NCBI GenBank assembly: GCA_963677165.2
Contig: CAXXSX010000002.1
Coordinates: 1,674,001-1,738,000, forward strand
Origin: JAFGXT01 sp963677165
Lineage (GTDB): Bacteria; Verrucomicrobiota; Lentisphaeria; Victivallales; SZUA-371
Length of the DNA stretch: 64,000 bases
Direction: 5' to 3'
Part shown: piece after piece, positions 11,280 through 21,001 of the stretch
Layout: every line of letters begins with the position of its first letter
Numbering within the stretch: the first letter of the stretch is position 1
Made by a program: the position numbers and the translations under genes
The notes under the pieces: model-generated
What the model saw: the letters and a program-made list of their open reading frames with translations, nothing else
The model's database searches: none
What the model was told of the DNA's origin: nothing

Positions 11280-12605
11280 ATGAAAAAGAAATATCCTTTT
11301 CGCCGTTTGTTTGCTGTAATAATTATGTTTTTTCTTACGGGAAACGCATTTTCCGTAATTGTTAATACTTCGGAACAGCGAAAGGAGATTGCCGCAAACT
11401 TTATGTCATTGTTGGCGGCTGAAAATTATCAGTCGGCCTATGTTGCTTTCAACCGGGCAATGAAACAGGCTCTGCCGCCGGATAAGCTGAAAATGATATG
11501 GACCATGCTCCTGAAACAGCTTGGGCCGTATGAAAAGATTGAATCACTTAAGGTTCATAAATTAACCGTTATTGCCCGTTGCCGTTTTCACAATGCTCCT
11601 CTCAATGTTAAAATCAGTATTGATAGTTCCGGACAGTTGATCGGGTTGTATTTCCTGCCTGCAAAACAAAAGTCATTCAATACAAAACGTAAGTCATTTC
11701 TTTCTCGTGATGTGGAAGAAAGTTCTTTTGAGGTCAAGGTTGCCAAGAAGATATATTTGAAGGGAAATTTAACTTTTCCGGTTGGCGTTGATAAAGTACC
11801 GGCTGTTATTCTGGTTCATGGTTCCGGTCCTCAGGATCGCGATGAGACGATTGGACCGAACAAACCATTTTATGATCTGGCTATGGGGTTTGCTGAAAAT
11901 GGTATTGTGGTTCTGCGATATGATAAGCGGACTAAAAGTTATCCTACTGATCCTTCAAAATTGACCGTAGAGCAGGAAACCATTATCGATGTCGTGAAAA
12001 TGTATGAGTTTCTGAGAATTCAAAGGGGGATTGATCCGTCAAAGATATTCATTCTCGGCCATAGCCTCGGCGGTATGTTGATACCACGAATTGCGGCAAA
12101 AATTCCTGAAGCCGCTGGTTTTATCATGTTTGCGGCCCCAGCGAGACCATTAGAAGATTTGATTCTGGACCAATTTCAATATATCAGCCAGCTGAATCCG
12201 GGAAAGATTGATGTAAAAGATATTGAGAAAAAGGTACAAAAAGTGAAAAGTCCGGAGCTTTCCATGAAAACTCCGGTTTCTGAATTGCCTTTAGGTGTTC
12301 CATCTGTTTATTGGCTGGATCTGCGAAAATATCAGCAGCTTGAAGCTGCAGTGAAAATGACACGTCCCCTGCTGATTCTACAGGGAGGACGTGATTATCA
12401 GGTCACTATTCAGGATTTCGAGCTTTGGAAAAAAGTTCTTGCCGGGCACAGGAATGTTGAATTCAAACTGTATCCAAAGCTTAACCATTTATTTATGTCG
12501 GGAAAAAGCAAGAAAGCAACTCCAGGAGAATATATGATTCCCGGTCATGTTGATCAAAAGGTGATTTCTGATATTAGCCACTGGATTCAGCAGCAAAGCC
12601 AATAA
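11280..12605 (+). CDS. Exported alpha/beta hydrolase with DUF3887-like N-terminus
   Basis: A 441-residue serine hydrolase. An N-terminal hydrophobic segment (FAVIIMFFLTGNAFSV) acts as a signal peptide, so the enzyme is outside the cytoplasmic membrane. Residues about 35-110 (FMSLLAAENYQSAYVAFNRAM) resemble the DUF3887 helical domain often found before such hydrolases. The catalytic domain has the oxyanion region HGSGPQDRD, the nucleophile S262 in GHSLGG, an acid at D372 (GGRDYQV) and H403 in NHLF. The likely role is carboxylesterase; the natural substrate is unknown. It ends 11 bases before the convergent 1009-residue protein gene. Confidence 0.88.
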   Translation: MKKKYPFRRLFAVIIMFFLTGNAFSVIVNTSEQRKEIAANFMSLLAAENYQSAYVAFNRAMKQALPPDKLKMIWTMLLKQLGPYEKIESLKVHKLTVIARCRFHNAPLNVKISIDSSGQLIGLYFLPAKQKSFNTKRKSFLSRDVEESSFEVKVAKKIYLKGNLTFPVGVDKVPAVILVHGSGPQDRDETIGPNKPFYDLAMGFAENGIVVLRYDKRTKSYPTDPSKLTVEQETIIDVVKMYEFLRIQRGIDPSKIFILGHSLGGMLIPRIAAKIPEAAGFIMFAAPARPLEDLILDQFQYISQLNPGKIDVKDIEKKVQKVKSPELSMKTPVSELPLGVPSVYWLDLRKYQQLEAAVKMTRPLLILQGGRDYQVTIQDFELWKKVLAGHRNVEFKLYPKLNHLFMSGKSKKATPGEYMIPGHVDQKVISDISHWIQQQSQ

Positions 12606-12616
12606 CTGATCAATTA

Positions 12617-15600
12617 CTATTTGCTGGGTTTGAGCGAATAAATAAAAATGGCATTTTCTGTAACCCGGATCATCGATTTTCCGTCTGGATGTGAATACAT
12701 GCGACTGTTATTCCCACGAAAATAAACGGGAATATGTCTGGCTTTAAACTCATCTCCGATATATTCAAGCAGGTATCTTGCATTCCATATTCTGTCTTTT
12801 TGAATTATTAATGGATATGTTACATATTCAAGTTTACTGGCGAAATATTTTGAGTTGTCTTTTACCTTATAGCTAAAAAAGTATTTTTTCGGTTTTTTGA
12901 ATGTTTCATCATAGTAGTAAATTTTTCTATTATCATAAAACATTTTGCCAAACGGTGAATTTATAAGATGTAATGGAGGATAAGAAGATTTTAGTTTACG
13001 TGTTGAACCAGTAGCAGGATTAAACAGCCAGTATCCATTTTTTCTCCTTTGGTTCTGGTTTCGGCTTATAACATACATTATGATGCCGGCACTGCATCCA
13101 TCAAGTTGGTATACACTCATGCCAGGATTCCTTTCCAGTTCATTTCTTGGAGTTTCCCGGCGCGTGGAAAGTTCAATTTTCCGGTCTGAACCATCATATT
13201 TACAGGAAAACAGCGTTCCAATGTCCCAAGCATAAATACGTTCTTTCCATAGGACCATCTTACGTATTTTCTTTATCGGAAGATCGGTTATTTCCGTTAG
13301 TTTATTATTTTTCAGGTCGTATACTATAATTTGAGCAAAAGCTTTGGGATAATACTCGAAATAATCAAAAATAAGTTTATCATTGTCATAGAAAATATAA
13401 TCAGAACTATATTTGAGATGAAACAGTGTTCTATAGTTTCCATTGAGATCATATTCTAAAACTTTTTTGTTGATGCTGTTCAGCAGGTAAAGTTTATTTC
13501 CTACAAGAACAGAAGACTGAATATTGAAGTGTTTCATATCATCTGGCTTTTTAAGTTCTGTAATGAAAAAATCCGGGTATAAAGCGCGTACGTTGTCAAT
13601 ATCTTTCTGTTGACGTTTCATAGAATATATTTCGAGCCAATGGCGTGATCTTTCGTAAAGCCAGCTTTTTATATATCGGTCAGAAACATTTTCGATCCCA
13701 CCAATCTTTTGGCAAAGGTCAATTACAGCCTGAGTGCGTTTCTCATTATATGCCTTTTCAATTGCCTTGTTTATATCTTCAGGGTTCGTGAGGGATTTGA
13801 TGTTTACTGGTTTTACGGCTTTAGGTTTTGATGCTGTCGATTTCTGTTGTTTTTTGGGAGATTTTCTAAGGCAGGGAGGTCTTGCTTCTGTGGACCAATA
13901 ATGACAGGGACGGATATAAGGGGGTCTTCGGCCTTTTAACTGCCAGTCTGCAAATTGTTTTTGCCAGACGGCCTTCTTTTCCGGATATTCATATGCGTTT
14001 CTGTAAATGGTTAGCAGTTCAAAGAGCATGTCAATTTTCTGTGAGGGAAAACGAGCCGCTATTTCTGTCAGCCTTTCACTTTTGCGAATGAAATATTCTG
14101 TTGTCTTTAATTTGTCAGGTGTTCCATAACTCATTGTAAAAGAAAGATTTCTCATCATAGTTTTATCATACTTGTGAATTGTACTTATCGTGTGGCATGA
14201 TTGGTTATGGATTACCATATATCTCATTTCAATTTCAGAAAGTGTCATAAACTGGTCCATAAGCGGAATATAGTTCCAATGGTAATATTTTATGTATTCA
14301 CGATATTGCTGTAACAGTTTTAATTGTTCATCGTTTTGAACTTCAGTAAAAGGCTTCCATCCGTTTGAGGTATAGTATGTATTGACTGAGCGGACAATTT
14401 CCGGAATGATTCGGTCGAATAATTGCTTACATTTTTTTTGAAATTCATCAGAATATTGTCTATTCGCAAAAAGTTTTGTTCGCAAATAGCTTATACAGCT
14501 GCCAAGCCGGTCATTGTCTGGGAATTTTTTTCTGATGGAAAAATATTCATCAACAATATATTCAAAGTGTTTAAAACGATGAATCATGTACTTATGTCTT
14601 TGTTGTTTCTGGCGTTTCCTGAAATTGGGAGAACCGTAGGGGATAAATTCTGAGTCAAAATGATAGTTATAAAACAGTGCTTTCAGTCGTTCTTTCTGAT
14701 AGTCAATATTATCGGGATCAAGAGCGACGGCAGCTGAAATTTTGTCCAGACTGCGTTTCCCGTCCGTTTTGAGCAGTAAAAGGTATTCCCGATAGAAACC
14801 GGCAGCTTCCGTTTTGGGATCGACAGGCGAGGTATTCGTTTTGACCGGAGAGTTCAGGAATTTACTGATTTTTTCTGTTAGGGCTATTACAGAAACAGAG
14901 CTATTTTTCAGGCAGTCCGGGAGGTCACAGGAAAAGAGAATTTTGCCGGAAGAGTCCGTTATTCTGAGGGTAAGATTCACGATTTCCGCAGAGCTTCCCG
15001 GCACAAATTCGAGTCTGATTAAACGGGCGGAAGGCACCAATTTATAGATTTTTTCGGTCAGGCTGCGTTCTTGTACGACCGGGTCAAGGTAATCGCGTTC
15101 CAGGATTTGTACGTTTTGCAACTGATTCAGCTGGTTCTGAAGCTGTATGGCGAATCCTGCCATATTCAGCTTCAGGCGATCCGGCACGCCGATATCGCGG
15201 ATGGCGGTGATCGCAAGGTAGTTTGCCGACGTTGAGTTCATGCATTCCACGGCTTGCCGGGTAGCGTCGACAACCAGTGAAGACGCACGTTCAATATTGG
15301 GATCAAGTTTAATGTTTGCCAGGCGAAATCCGTTTCTGGCGTTGAAGATTACTGCTCTTGAAGGAGCCGTATTATGATCAGTTTCAGTTTTATCTATAAA
15401 GATAAACAGTTCTATATGGGGAAACTTCTTCGTGATTGCAGCCATTATCAATCCGCGATTGCTGAGCTTATGTTCTTTCAGGAGAGAGGCGATTTGACTG
15501 CGTTCGAAAAGATCAAATTCGTCATGTTCGGACATTGCCGGTAGAATGACGTTTCCAAGGGGGCCGCTGTCGATGATTGCCACCTTAGTGCCGGCTGACA

Positions 15601-15646
15601 GCGAATAACCAATGAACAGACAACACAGAATTAAAATTCTTAGCAA
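12617..15646 (-). CDS. Large exported protein with CsgG-like N-terminal region
   Basis: A 1009-residue protein that starts with TTG after a strong AGGGGGAG site; no better start is in frame. Residues 1-18 form a signal peptide (RILILCCLFIGYSLSA). The next part, with VAIIDSG and FDLFERSQIASLLKEHKL, follows the pattern of CsgG/HfaB-type outer-membrane assembly proteins (a Glu-Arg-Ser near the repeating helix). The middle (about 270-600) is helical and rich in Tyr, Arg and Lys. A Lys/Pro/Ser linker precedes a segment with TPR-like spacing. The last 300 residues have repeated strand patterns such as YIFYDNDKLIFDY and KMVLWKERIYAWD, suggesting a beta-propeller. Function unknown; it may be an envelope sensor or assembly factor. 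Confidence 0.75.
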   Translation of the reverse strand: MLRILILCCLFIGYSLSAGTKVAIIDSGPLGNVILPAMSEHDEFDLFERSQIASLLKEHKLSNRGLIMAAITKKFPHIELFIFIDKTETDHNTAPSRAVIFNARNGFRLANIKLDPNIERASSLVVDATRQAVECMNSTSANYLAITAIRDIGVPDRLKLNMAGFAIQLQNQLNQLQNVQILERDYLDPVVQERSLTEKIYKLVPSARLIRLEFVPGSSAEIVNLTLRITDSSGKILFSCDLPDCLKNSSVSVIALTEKISKFLNSPVKTNTSPVDPKTEAAGFYREYLLLLKTDGKRSLDKISAAVALDPDNIDYQKERLKALFYNYHFDSEFIPYGSPNFRKRQKQQRHKYMIHRFKHFEYIVDEYFSIRKKFPDNDRLGSCISYLRTKLFANRQYSDEFQKKCKQLFDRIIPEIVRSVNTYYTSNGWKPFTEVQNDEQLKLLQQYREYIKYYHWNYIPLMDQFMTLSEIEMRYMVIHNQSCHTISTIHKYDKTMMRNLSFTMSYGTPDKLKTTEYFIRKSERLTEIAARFPSQKIDMLFELLTIYRNAYEYPEKKAVWQKQFADWQLKGRRPPYIRPCHYWSTEARPPCLRKSPKKQQKSTASKPKAVKPVNIKSLTNPEDINKAIEKAYNEKRTQAVIDLCQKIGGIENVSDRYIKSWLYERSRHWLEIYSMKRQQKDIDNVRALYPDFFITELKKPDDMKHFNIQSSVLVGNKLYLLNSINKKVLEYDLNGNYRTLFHLKYSSDYIFYDNDKLIFDYFEYYPKAFAQIIVYDLKNNKLTEITDLPIKKIRKMVLWKERIYAWDIGTLFSCKYDGSDRKIELSTRRETPRNELERNPGMSVYQLDGCSAGIIMYVISRNQNQRRKNGYWLFNPATGSTRKLKSSYPPLHLINSPFGKMFYDNRKIYYYDETFKKPKKYFFSYKVKDNSKYFASKLEYVTYPLIIQKDRIWNARYLLEYIGDEFKARHIPVYFRGNNSRMYSHPDGKSMIRVTENAIFIYSLKPSK

Positions 15647-15684
15647 GACACACTCCCCCTGATATTGTTTTATAAGTTTAGTGG

Positions 15685-16434
15685 TTACTTCTCCAGCAGG
15701 TCGCGGATGACGACCGAGGCGCAGGTACAGCCGAAAATTGCCGGCATATAGGAAATTGTACCGACCATTGAACAGGTTTTTCCGTCTTCTTCGTCTTCAT
15801 AGCCGAAAACGGCATGTTCCGGGATATCTTCCGGAGAGAATACTACCTTGAAACCTTTGCGAATTCCCATACGGTGCAGGCGTTTCCGCATGGCTTTGGC
15901 CAGACGGCAGTTATAGGACTTTGAAATGTCTGAAACTGTTATTTGCGATGGGTCTACTTTTCCGCCTGAACCCATTGAACTGACCACCGGAATATTGCGT
16001 TCAATACATTTGGCAATCAGATTGACTTTGGGCGACAGGGAGTCAATGGCATCAACCACATAATGATAGTCGGCAGAGTCGAGAATTTCCGCCGTTAGCT
16101 CATCACGTACAAAAAGTTCCCTGGCATCCAGCTTTAATCGCGGATTGATGTCCAGCAGTCGACGACTCATGACTTCTGCTTTCGACTGTCCGACTGTACT
16201 GGTCAAAGCGGGAAGCTGACGATTTATGTTGGTGGAATCAACTTCGTCGGCATCAATAATTGTCATCTTTCCGACACCGGCGCGGCAGATCATTTCAGCC
16301 GCGTAGGCACCGACTCCACCAAGCCCGATCACCAGAACATTTGACCAGGAGAGTTTGTCAAGGTCCGCTTCTCCAAGTAGCAGTTCCGTGCGGGTCAGCC
16401 AGTATGTTGAGTTCAGATATTCTTCCTGGTTCAT
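15685..16434 (-). CDS. tcdA: tRNA threonylcarbamoyladenosine dehydratase
   Basis: An E1-like (ThiF/MoeB fold) enzyme that uses ATP to cyclise the t6A base at position 37 of ANN-decoding tRNAs to ct6A. The 249-residue protein has the nucleotide-binding loop GLGGVGAYAAEMICRAGVG (about 36-54), the acidic IIDADEVDSTNINRQ with the catalytic Arg, and VVDAIDSLSPKV near the middle. The C-terminus CSMVGTISYMPAIFGCTCASVVI is typical of TcdA/YgdL. The ATG overlaps the stop of the tatD-like gene by four bases, so the pair is translationally coupled. Confidence 0.92.
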   Translation of the reverse strand: MNQEEYLNSTYWLTRTELLLGEADLDKLSWSNVLVIGLGGVGAYAAEMICRAGVGKMTIIDADEVDSTNINRQLPALTSTVGQSKAEVMSRRLLDINPRLKLDARELFVRDELTAEILDSADYHYVVDAIDSLSPKVNLIAKCIERNIPVVSSMGSGGKVDPSQITVSDISKSYNCRLAKAMRKRLHRMGIRKGFKVVFSPEDIPEHAVFGYEDEEDGKTCSMVGTISYMPAIFGCTCASVVIRDLLEK

Positions 16435-17165
16435 GGACGTTTCAGAAAGACCTTTTTAAAGTTTTTGAGCGTTAAAAGTTTTATTGCACGAAGGCCGACT
16501 TTATAGATTTTTGTAGCTTCTTCGTAAAGTTCCTGTATCGTGCATCCTGCCTCATCAGTTTCAAAGAAAACACGGTCAAGCGGCAACTCCGCCATCATTT
16601 CCTGTAACTGAGGAGATTTCAGCATTGCCTCTCCAAAAGAAAGATAGCAATTTTTTTCCAGCAGTTGCAGAGCGGTCTGGGCATTTCCCCGGAAGCTGTG
16701 AACGATCCATGGGGTTTTGTAGAAACGTTTGCGAACAGACAGCAATTCGGGAAAGGCTTTGACGCAGTGAATTACCACAGGAAGATCGTATTTTTCGGCA
16801 ATTTCCAGCTGTGCTGTAAAGATTTCCATTTGCGAATCAATGTCTTCATTATGAACGCGGTCAAGTCCGGTTTCTCCGATGGCGATAATCTTTTTTTCAG
16901 CAGCCAGGTTGTCGAGTTTTTCAAGCCAGTGACGCATACAGTGTTCGCGGTCCGGTTTCCAGTCGGCGCCGGGGATTTCCGGCATGTTTTCAAACACCTG
17001 CAGGGCTTCGGCAAAGTCTTTTTCTTCCATCAGCCACGGGTGAATACCGGCGCTGATCAGCCATCTTGCGGGATTGTGTTCAGGGAATGGATCCGGCAGG
17101 GTCGAATAAACTGCAACTACATCTTTTTCAGGTTTGATCTCGTGGGCATGTGCGTTTACATACAT
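16431..17165 (-). CDS. TatD family metal-dependent hydrolase
   Basis: A TIM-barrel hydrolase of the TatD type (DNase/exonuclease or related phosphodiesterase). Metal ligands are visible: the H-x-H of NAHAHE (residues 5 and 7), E in IAIGETGLD, H in VVIHCVK, H in WIVHSFRG and D in FFETDEAG. At 244 residues it is a little shorter than typical TatD (about 260), and its substrate is not certain. It is translated just before tcdA with a four-base overlap. A dispersed foldback repeat (17185-17240) lies immediately before its ribosome site (GAGGAA). Confidence 0.88.
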   Translation of the reverse strand: MYVNAHAHEIKPEKDVVAVYSTLPDPFPEHNPARWLISAGIHPWLMEEKDFAEALQVFENMPEIPGADWKPDREHCMRHWLEKLDNLAAEKKIIAIGETGLDRVHNEDIDSQMEIFTAQLEIAEKYDLPVVIHCVKAFPELLSVRKRFYKTPWIVHSFRGNAQTALQLLEKNCYLSFGEAMLKSPQLQEMMAELPLDRVFFETDEAGCTIQELYEEATKIYKVGLRAIKLLTLKNFKKVFLKRP

Positions 17166-17184
17166 TTTAACTGTTCCTCATTTA

Positions 17185-17240
17185 GTCCGTACAACGGACG
17201 GCGTTAATACCGCTTCAAACTCCAGTCGCCGGAAGCGGAA
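17185..17240 (-). repeat. Dispersed two-hairpin repeat, copy A
   Basis: Read on the minus strand, CCGCTTC pairs with GAAGCGG and a second hairpin GTCCGT-TGT-ACGGAC follows, with ACTGGAGTTTGAAGCGG between. Nearly the same sequence occurs at 35646-35711 on the plus strand. Both copies end about 20 bases before a start codon. Confidence 0.8.
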
Positions 17241-17350
17241 AAACATCATATTGATTGTATTCAATTTACAATAATATCAAATTTCAGGCTTGCAACAGGA
17301 TAAAGTATGAATCCGCGAAAATTCGCAATCAAAACATGTGATTCAGCCAG

Positions 17351-18589
17351 CTATTTTGATGTGGCTTTAATGATTCCCAGGAATACGGTGATAACCGCAG
17401 AGTTCATGAAGTCGATAAACAATGCACCGACCAGGGGAAGTACAAAAAACGATGTAGGAGAAGGATAGTTCTTTTCTGTAAAGGCTTCCATGTTGGCTAC
17501 GGCATTCGGGGTCGCGCCAAGTCCGAAGCCGCAGTGTCCGCAGGAAATAACCGCAGCATCGTAGTCCCGGCCCATAATTCTGAACGTAATAAAGTATGCA
17601 TAAAATATCATCAGTACAACTTGTCCGGCAAGCATAATCATCATAGGAAGAGCCAGGCTGGAAAGGAGCCAGAGTTTCATTTCCATCAGTGCCATTGCCA
17701 GAAAGAGTTCCAGCGAAATCCCTCCGATGACCTGGAGCTCATTAAAAGAAAGTTTGAATTTGCCCCAATGATCGGTGATGTTACGAATGATTGCGGCGAC
17801 CAGCATCGCGCCGATATAGCCGGGAACGATGATACCTGTGGCCTTAACGCCCATAGATACAATCTGTCCAATACCGATCGCAATAGAAATGATCGCGACA
17901 GCGTTAAAAATACCGGTTTCGGTAATATTCATTTCTTCTTCAGTTGAATGCCAGTCTTCGCCGGCAGCTTCCCTGGCGTCTTCCCTGGCTTTTTTGATTT
18001 CTTCCGGAGATAGTTTTAAATGATATTTCGTGAGAAGTTTTTTGCCGACCGGTCCTCCAATGACGCTTCCGGCAATCAACCCGAAAGTCGCGGCGGCAAT
18101 TCCGATTTCAGGTGCGCTGGGAAGGCCAAATTCTTTGGCAATCTGAGCCCCAAATGCCGCTGCGGTTCCGTGTCCACCAGTCATCGGTATTGAGGCGGTA
18201 AGCAGGCCGATCAAGGGGCTTTGCCTCAACGCCAGAGCGAGTCCGACTCCAACAACATCCTGACATATGACTAGGCCAACCGCGCAGATCAGGAACAGAA
18301 ACACCAATTTCCCACCGCGTTTCAGGAATTTTAGACTGGCGGAAAAACCGATTGTAGTAAAAAAGGCAACCATGAACAAATTTTCAGTTGAATTGTCGAA
18401 TTGAAATTCAAACCATTTACAGTAATATGCGGTTGCGGTAAAAATTGAGAAGATTGTACCGCCGATTACCGGAGCCGGAATAAAAAAGCGTTGCAGAAAT
18501 TTTATTTTAGATTGAAGAAATTTACCTCCCAGCAAGACCAATACTGCGATCAACAGTGAGAGCATCATATCAATTGGAATAGTTTTCAT
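17351..18589 (-). CDS. gltS: Sodium/glutamate symporter GltS
   Basis: A 412-residue integral membrane protein that imports glutamate with sodium. It shows the paired GltS features: about ten hydrophobic segments, FFTTIGFSASLKFLKRGG near residue 75, and two re-entrant-type loops, TGGHGTAAAFGAQ (about 137-149) and the symmetry-related SCGHCGFGLGATPNAVANM near residue 350. The C-terminus DFMNSAVITVFLG matches the family. It starts seven bases after the glycosyltransferase stop, so both are probably in one transcript although their functions are unrelated. Confidence 0.95.
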   Translation of the reverse strand: MKTIPIDMMLSLLIAVLVLLGGKFLQSKIKFLQRFFIPAPVIGGTIFSIFTATAYYCKWFEFQFDNSTENLFMVAFFTTIGFSASLKFLKRGGKLVFLFLICAVGLVICQDVVGVGLALALRQSPLIGLLTASIPMTGGHGTAAAFGAQIAKEFGLPSAPEIGIAAATFGLIAGSVIGGPVGKKLLTKYHLKLSPEEIKKAREDAREAAGEDWHSTEEEMNITETGIFNAVAIISIAIGIGQIVSMGVKATGIIVPGYIGAMLVAAIIRNITDHWGKFKLSFNELQVIGGISLELFLAMALMEMKLWLLSSLALPMMIMLAGQVVLMIFYAYFITFRIMGRDYDAAVISCGHCGFGLGATPNAVANMEAFTEKNYPSPTSFFVLPLVGALFIDFMNSAVITVFLGIIKATSK

Positions 18590-18596
18590 TACTTTC

Positions 18597-19637
18597 CTAA
18601 CGTTTCAGTGATCGTTCAATAAATTTAATAAGCTCCGGTGTCCAGTATTCCAGCGAATACTCCTCGGAAGATTCTGTCGCCGCACTGCCCATTTTTTTTC
18701 GCAGTTCAGGTTTTTTATAAAGTTCAACAATATGGTTGATCCATTCCTCTTCAGAATCTGCAAGGAAACCGTTAACACCGTCTTTTATAACTTTTTTATT
18801 TTCACCGACCGGGCTGGCGACCGCTGGAATTCCGGAGGCAAAATACTGGAAAATTTTAAAAGCTGATTTACCCCTTGAAAATTTGTCTGAAGTAAGCGGC
18901 ATGATTCCGACATGCGCCTTGGGAATAAAAAAGGTCTCGATATCCTGCGACCAGTTCAGAAAGGTCATATTAACCCCTTCAATCGGATCATATTTCAGAT
19001 CATTTTTGGCGATAATCAGCAGTTCATAGTCGATTTTTCTTGCCAGATGCTGAAACATAGAAGCAAACGCTTTAACATATTTATAGGTTACCGGGGTGCC
19101 GATCCATACCAGAGTGAATTTCTCGTTCTTCTCCGCAATATACTGGTATGGTTCAGGGTCAAGGGCAGTGGGGATTTTGATTACATTGTCATTCAGTTTT
19201 TTTGCTCTTTTTCTGATAAAATCGTTGGCAACGATAATGCCCGCCGCATGGCGGCAAAGTTTATCGTATTTACGTCGAAGAAACCATATTTTTGAATATT
19301 TTTCCCAGACGTTGTCATCAAAGTTCAGAATATAACGTTTACGTCGGAGAAAAAGTTTTTCGATGAAATACGGTATGCCGGGAAACAATTCATATTCAAT
19401 AATAATATTGCGTCCGCTTTTAAACAATGAGAAAAAGCGGTGGAAGTAACTTTTGAAAAGTTCAGTATAACGTTTTTTACCGGCTTCATACAGAGAGTTC
19501 AGGTAAGTGTCACTAAAAAAAGGAGAGACCTTAACATCATAACCATCTCTGATCAGTTCAAGAACATATTTATAAAATCGGTATCGGCTCGACGCCCCCA
19601 GGGCGGTATACCGGGTAAACATTCCGAGTTTCTTCAT
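18597..19637 (-). CDS. Glycosyltransferase, GT4-like
   Basis: A 346-residue cytoplasmic glycosyltransferase of the GT-B fold. The C-terminal half has the donor-site pattern VWIGTPVTYKYVKAF, then DIETFFIPKAHVGIMPL, and the GT4-type PLTSDKFSRGKSAFKIFQYFASGIPAVASPVGENKKVI with an E-x-like acid after the conserved GxP. The N-terminus (TRYTALGASSRYRFYKYV) resembles the acceptor-side opening of GT4 enzymes. Donor and acceptor are unknown; envelope polysaccharide is likely. The start follows a weak ribosome site. It stands before gltS. Confidence 0.88.
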   Translation of the reverse strand: MKKLGMFTRYTALGASSRYRFYKYVLELIRDGYDVKVSPFFSDTYLNSLYEAGKKRYTELFKSYFHRFFSLFKSGRNIIIEYELFPGIPYFIEKLFLRRKRYILNFDDNVWEKYSKIWFLRRKYDKLCRHAAGIIVANDFIRKRAKKLNDNVIKIPTALDPEPYQYIAEKNEKFTLVWIGTPVTYKYVKAFASMFQHLARKIDYELLIIAKNDLKYDPIEGVNMTFLNWSQDIETFFIPKAHVGIMPLTSDKFSRGKSAFKIFQYFASGIPAVASPVGENKKVIKDGVNGFLADSEEEWINHIVELYKKPELRKKMGSAATESSEEYSLEYWTPELIKFIERSLKR

Positions 19638-19724
19638 TAAATATCCATTTTAGCTATTATTATCGGCTATAAAAATAGACTCAAAATGCATAAATGCAAA
19701 AAATACAGGAGAAAAGCCATGATT

Positions 19725-20339
19725 TTAGAGGCTCATCAATAAGATTCCAAGAACTGCCGACAGCGAAATTGTCCATATTACGCCCAGCTTGAATTTGCCG
19801 GAAGCAACCAGAGCCACCAGAAAAATAACCACTCCCTGCCAGCGAATGCCAAAGTCAGGTGCGGCTGCCGCACTATTTCTGATTTTTTCAAACAGATAGT
19901 CCCACGGTATACTGCCGGTAAAAATCGACATTTCGGCGAAGAACAGTACAGCTCCGGCAATTAACCCGATCACGGTTGGTCTGATACCGGTAAGAGCACC
20001 CTTTACCGCGTGGCTGTGCTGAAAACGTTCCGCGAAATGTGCCACAATAGATATGATTATCAGCGATGGAGTGAGAAGTCCGAATGTACCGATTGCCGCA
20101 CCGATTATGCCTCCGTGGGTATAGCCAATGTAGGTTGCCGCGTTAATCCCGATCGCTCCCGGCGTCATCTGGGCGATTGCCACAATATTTCCAAAACCAT
20201 TGGCGGATATAAGTTTGTAATGTTCCACCAGTTCTGCGTGAAACAATGGGATCATGGCGTAACCACCGCCAAAAGTGAGTGATCCAATCTGGACAAATAT
20301 CCAGTAGATTTGGAAGGAAACATATCCCGGAAGATTCAT
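19725..20339 (-). CDS. Chromate transporter, half-size subunit
   Basis: A 204-residue CHR-family membrane protein. The hallmark FGGGYAMIPLF is near residue 23 and FGNIVAIAQMTPGAIGINAAT follows, which are the paired conserved motifs of one CHR domain. Full-length ChrA has two such domains; here they are two genes with a four-base overlap (20336-20339), so they probably form a heterodimer. The physiological anion is uncertain because short CHR pairs are often found in organisms without chromate exposure. Confidence 0.9.
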   Translation of the reverse strand: MNLPGYVSFQIYWIFVQIGSLTFGGGYAMIPLFHAELVEHYKLISANGFGNIVAIAQMTPGAIGINAATYIGYTHGGIIGAAIGTFGLLTPSLIIISIVAHFAERFQHSHAVKGALTGIRPTVIGLIAGAVLFFAEMSIFTGSIPWDYLFEKIRNSAAAAPDFGIRWQGVVIFLVALVASGKFKLGVIWTISLSAVLGILLMSL

Positions 20340-20935
20340 TTTTCACCCTCGGATTGAGGCTGTTCTGTCTCGTTCATCTTTTTCAGGTTGATGAAATAGC
20401 GTACCATGCCAATCACTCCGCCCAGGGCTACCAGCAGCATAACATTTATCTTGAGAATAACGATACAGATAAATGCCGCTATTGCCATGATCCATTCAAA
20501 CCGGCCTTTCATAACCTTTTTACCGAGACTGATGGCAGCCAGGAGAATTAGTGCGCAGACTCCCGAACGAACTCCGACAAAGGCTTTTTCAATCAGGTCA
20601 ACCTGTCCAAGGTTGCCCATGAATGCTGCGACAATGACAATAATAATATAGGAAGGAGCGACAACGCCAAGTCCGGCGGCAAAACCACCGGCAACTCCGC
20701 CGACTTTGTTGCCCACAAATACTGCCGCGTTTACCGCGATGATTCCCGGGACCGACTGGACGATTGCCAGTACGTCAACAATATCTTCCGGTTTCACCCA
20801 TTTTTTTCGCTTAACGAATTCCTGTTCCATGACCGGCAGCATGGCGTAGCCGCCACCGACGGTAAACAACGCCATCTTAAAAAAAGTCGTGAACAGCGTG
20901 ATTAACTTTTGTAATTTTGTTTCCTGCTTTTCCAT
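20336..20935 (-). CDS. Chromate transporter, half-size subunit
   Basis: A 199-residue CHR-family protein, the first gene of the pair. It has VGGGYAMLPVMEQEFV near residue 24 and DVLAIVQSVPGIIAVNAAVFVG, the same two motifs as its partner. Roughly six hydrophobic segments are seen. It overlaps the next gene by four bases, which points to coupled translation and a two-subunit transporter. Confidence 0.9.
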   Translation of the reverse strand: MEKQETKLQKLITLFTTFFKMALFTVGGGYAMLPVMEQEFVKRKKWVKPEDIVDVLAIVQSVPGIIAVNAAVFVGNKVGGVAGGFAAGLGVVAPSYIIIVIVAAFMGNLGQVDLIEKAFVGVRSGVCALILLAAISLGKKVMKGRFEWIMAIAAFICIVILKINVMLLVALGGVIGMVRYFINLKKMNETEQPQSEGEK

Positions 20936-21001
20936 AACAGGAATAATATTTCCCCGTCAAACGGAATAGTCAACAGAAATCAGGATTTATGTTATGAATA
21001 T

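Noticed and set aside
16665..17207. A 180-codon plus-strand frame across the tatD-like gene
   Set aside because: It is antisense to a gene with all metal ligands in place and has no recognisable motif.
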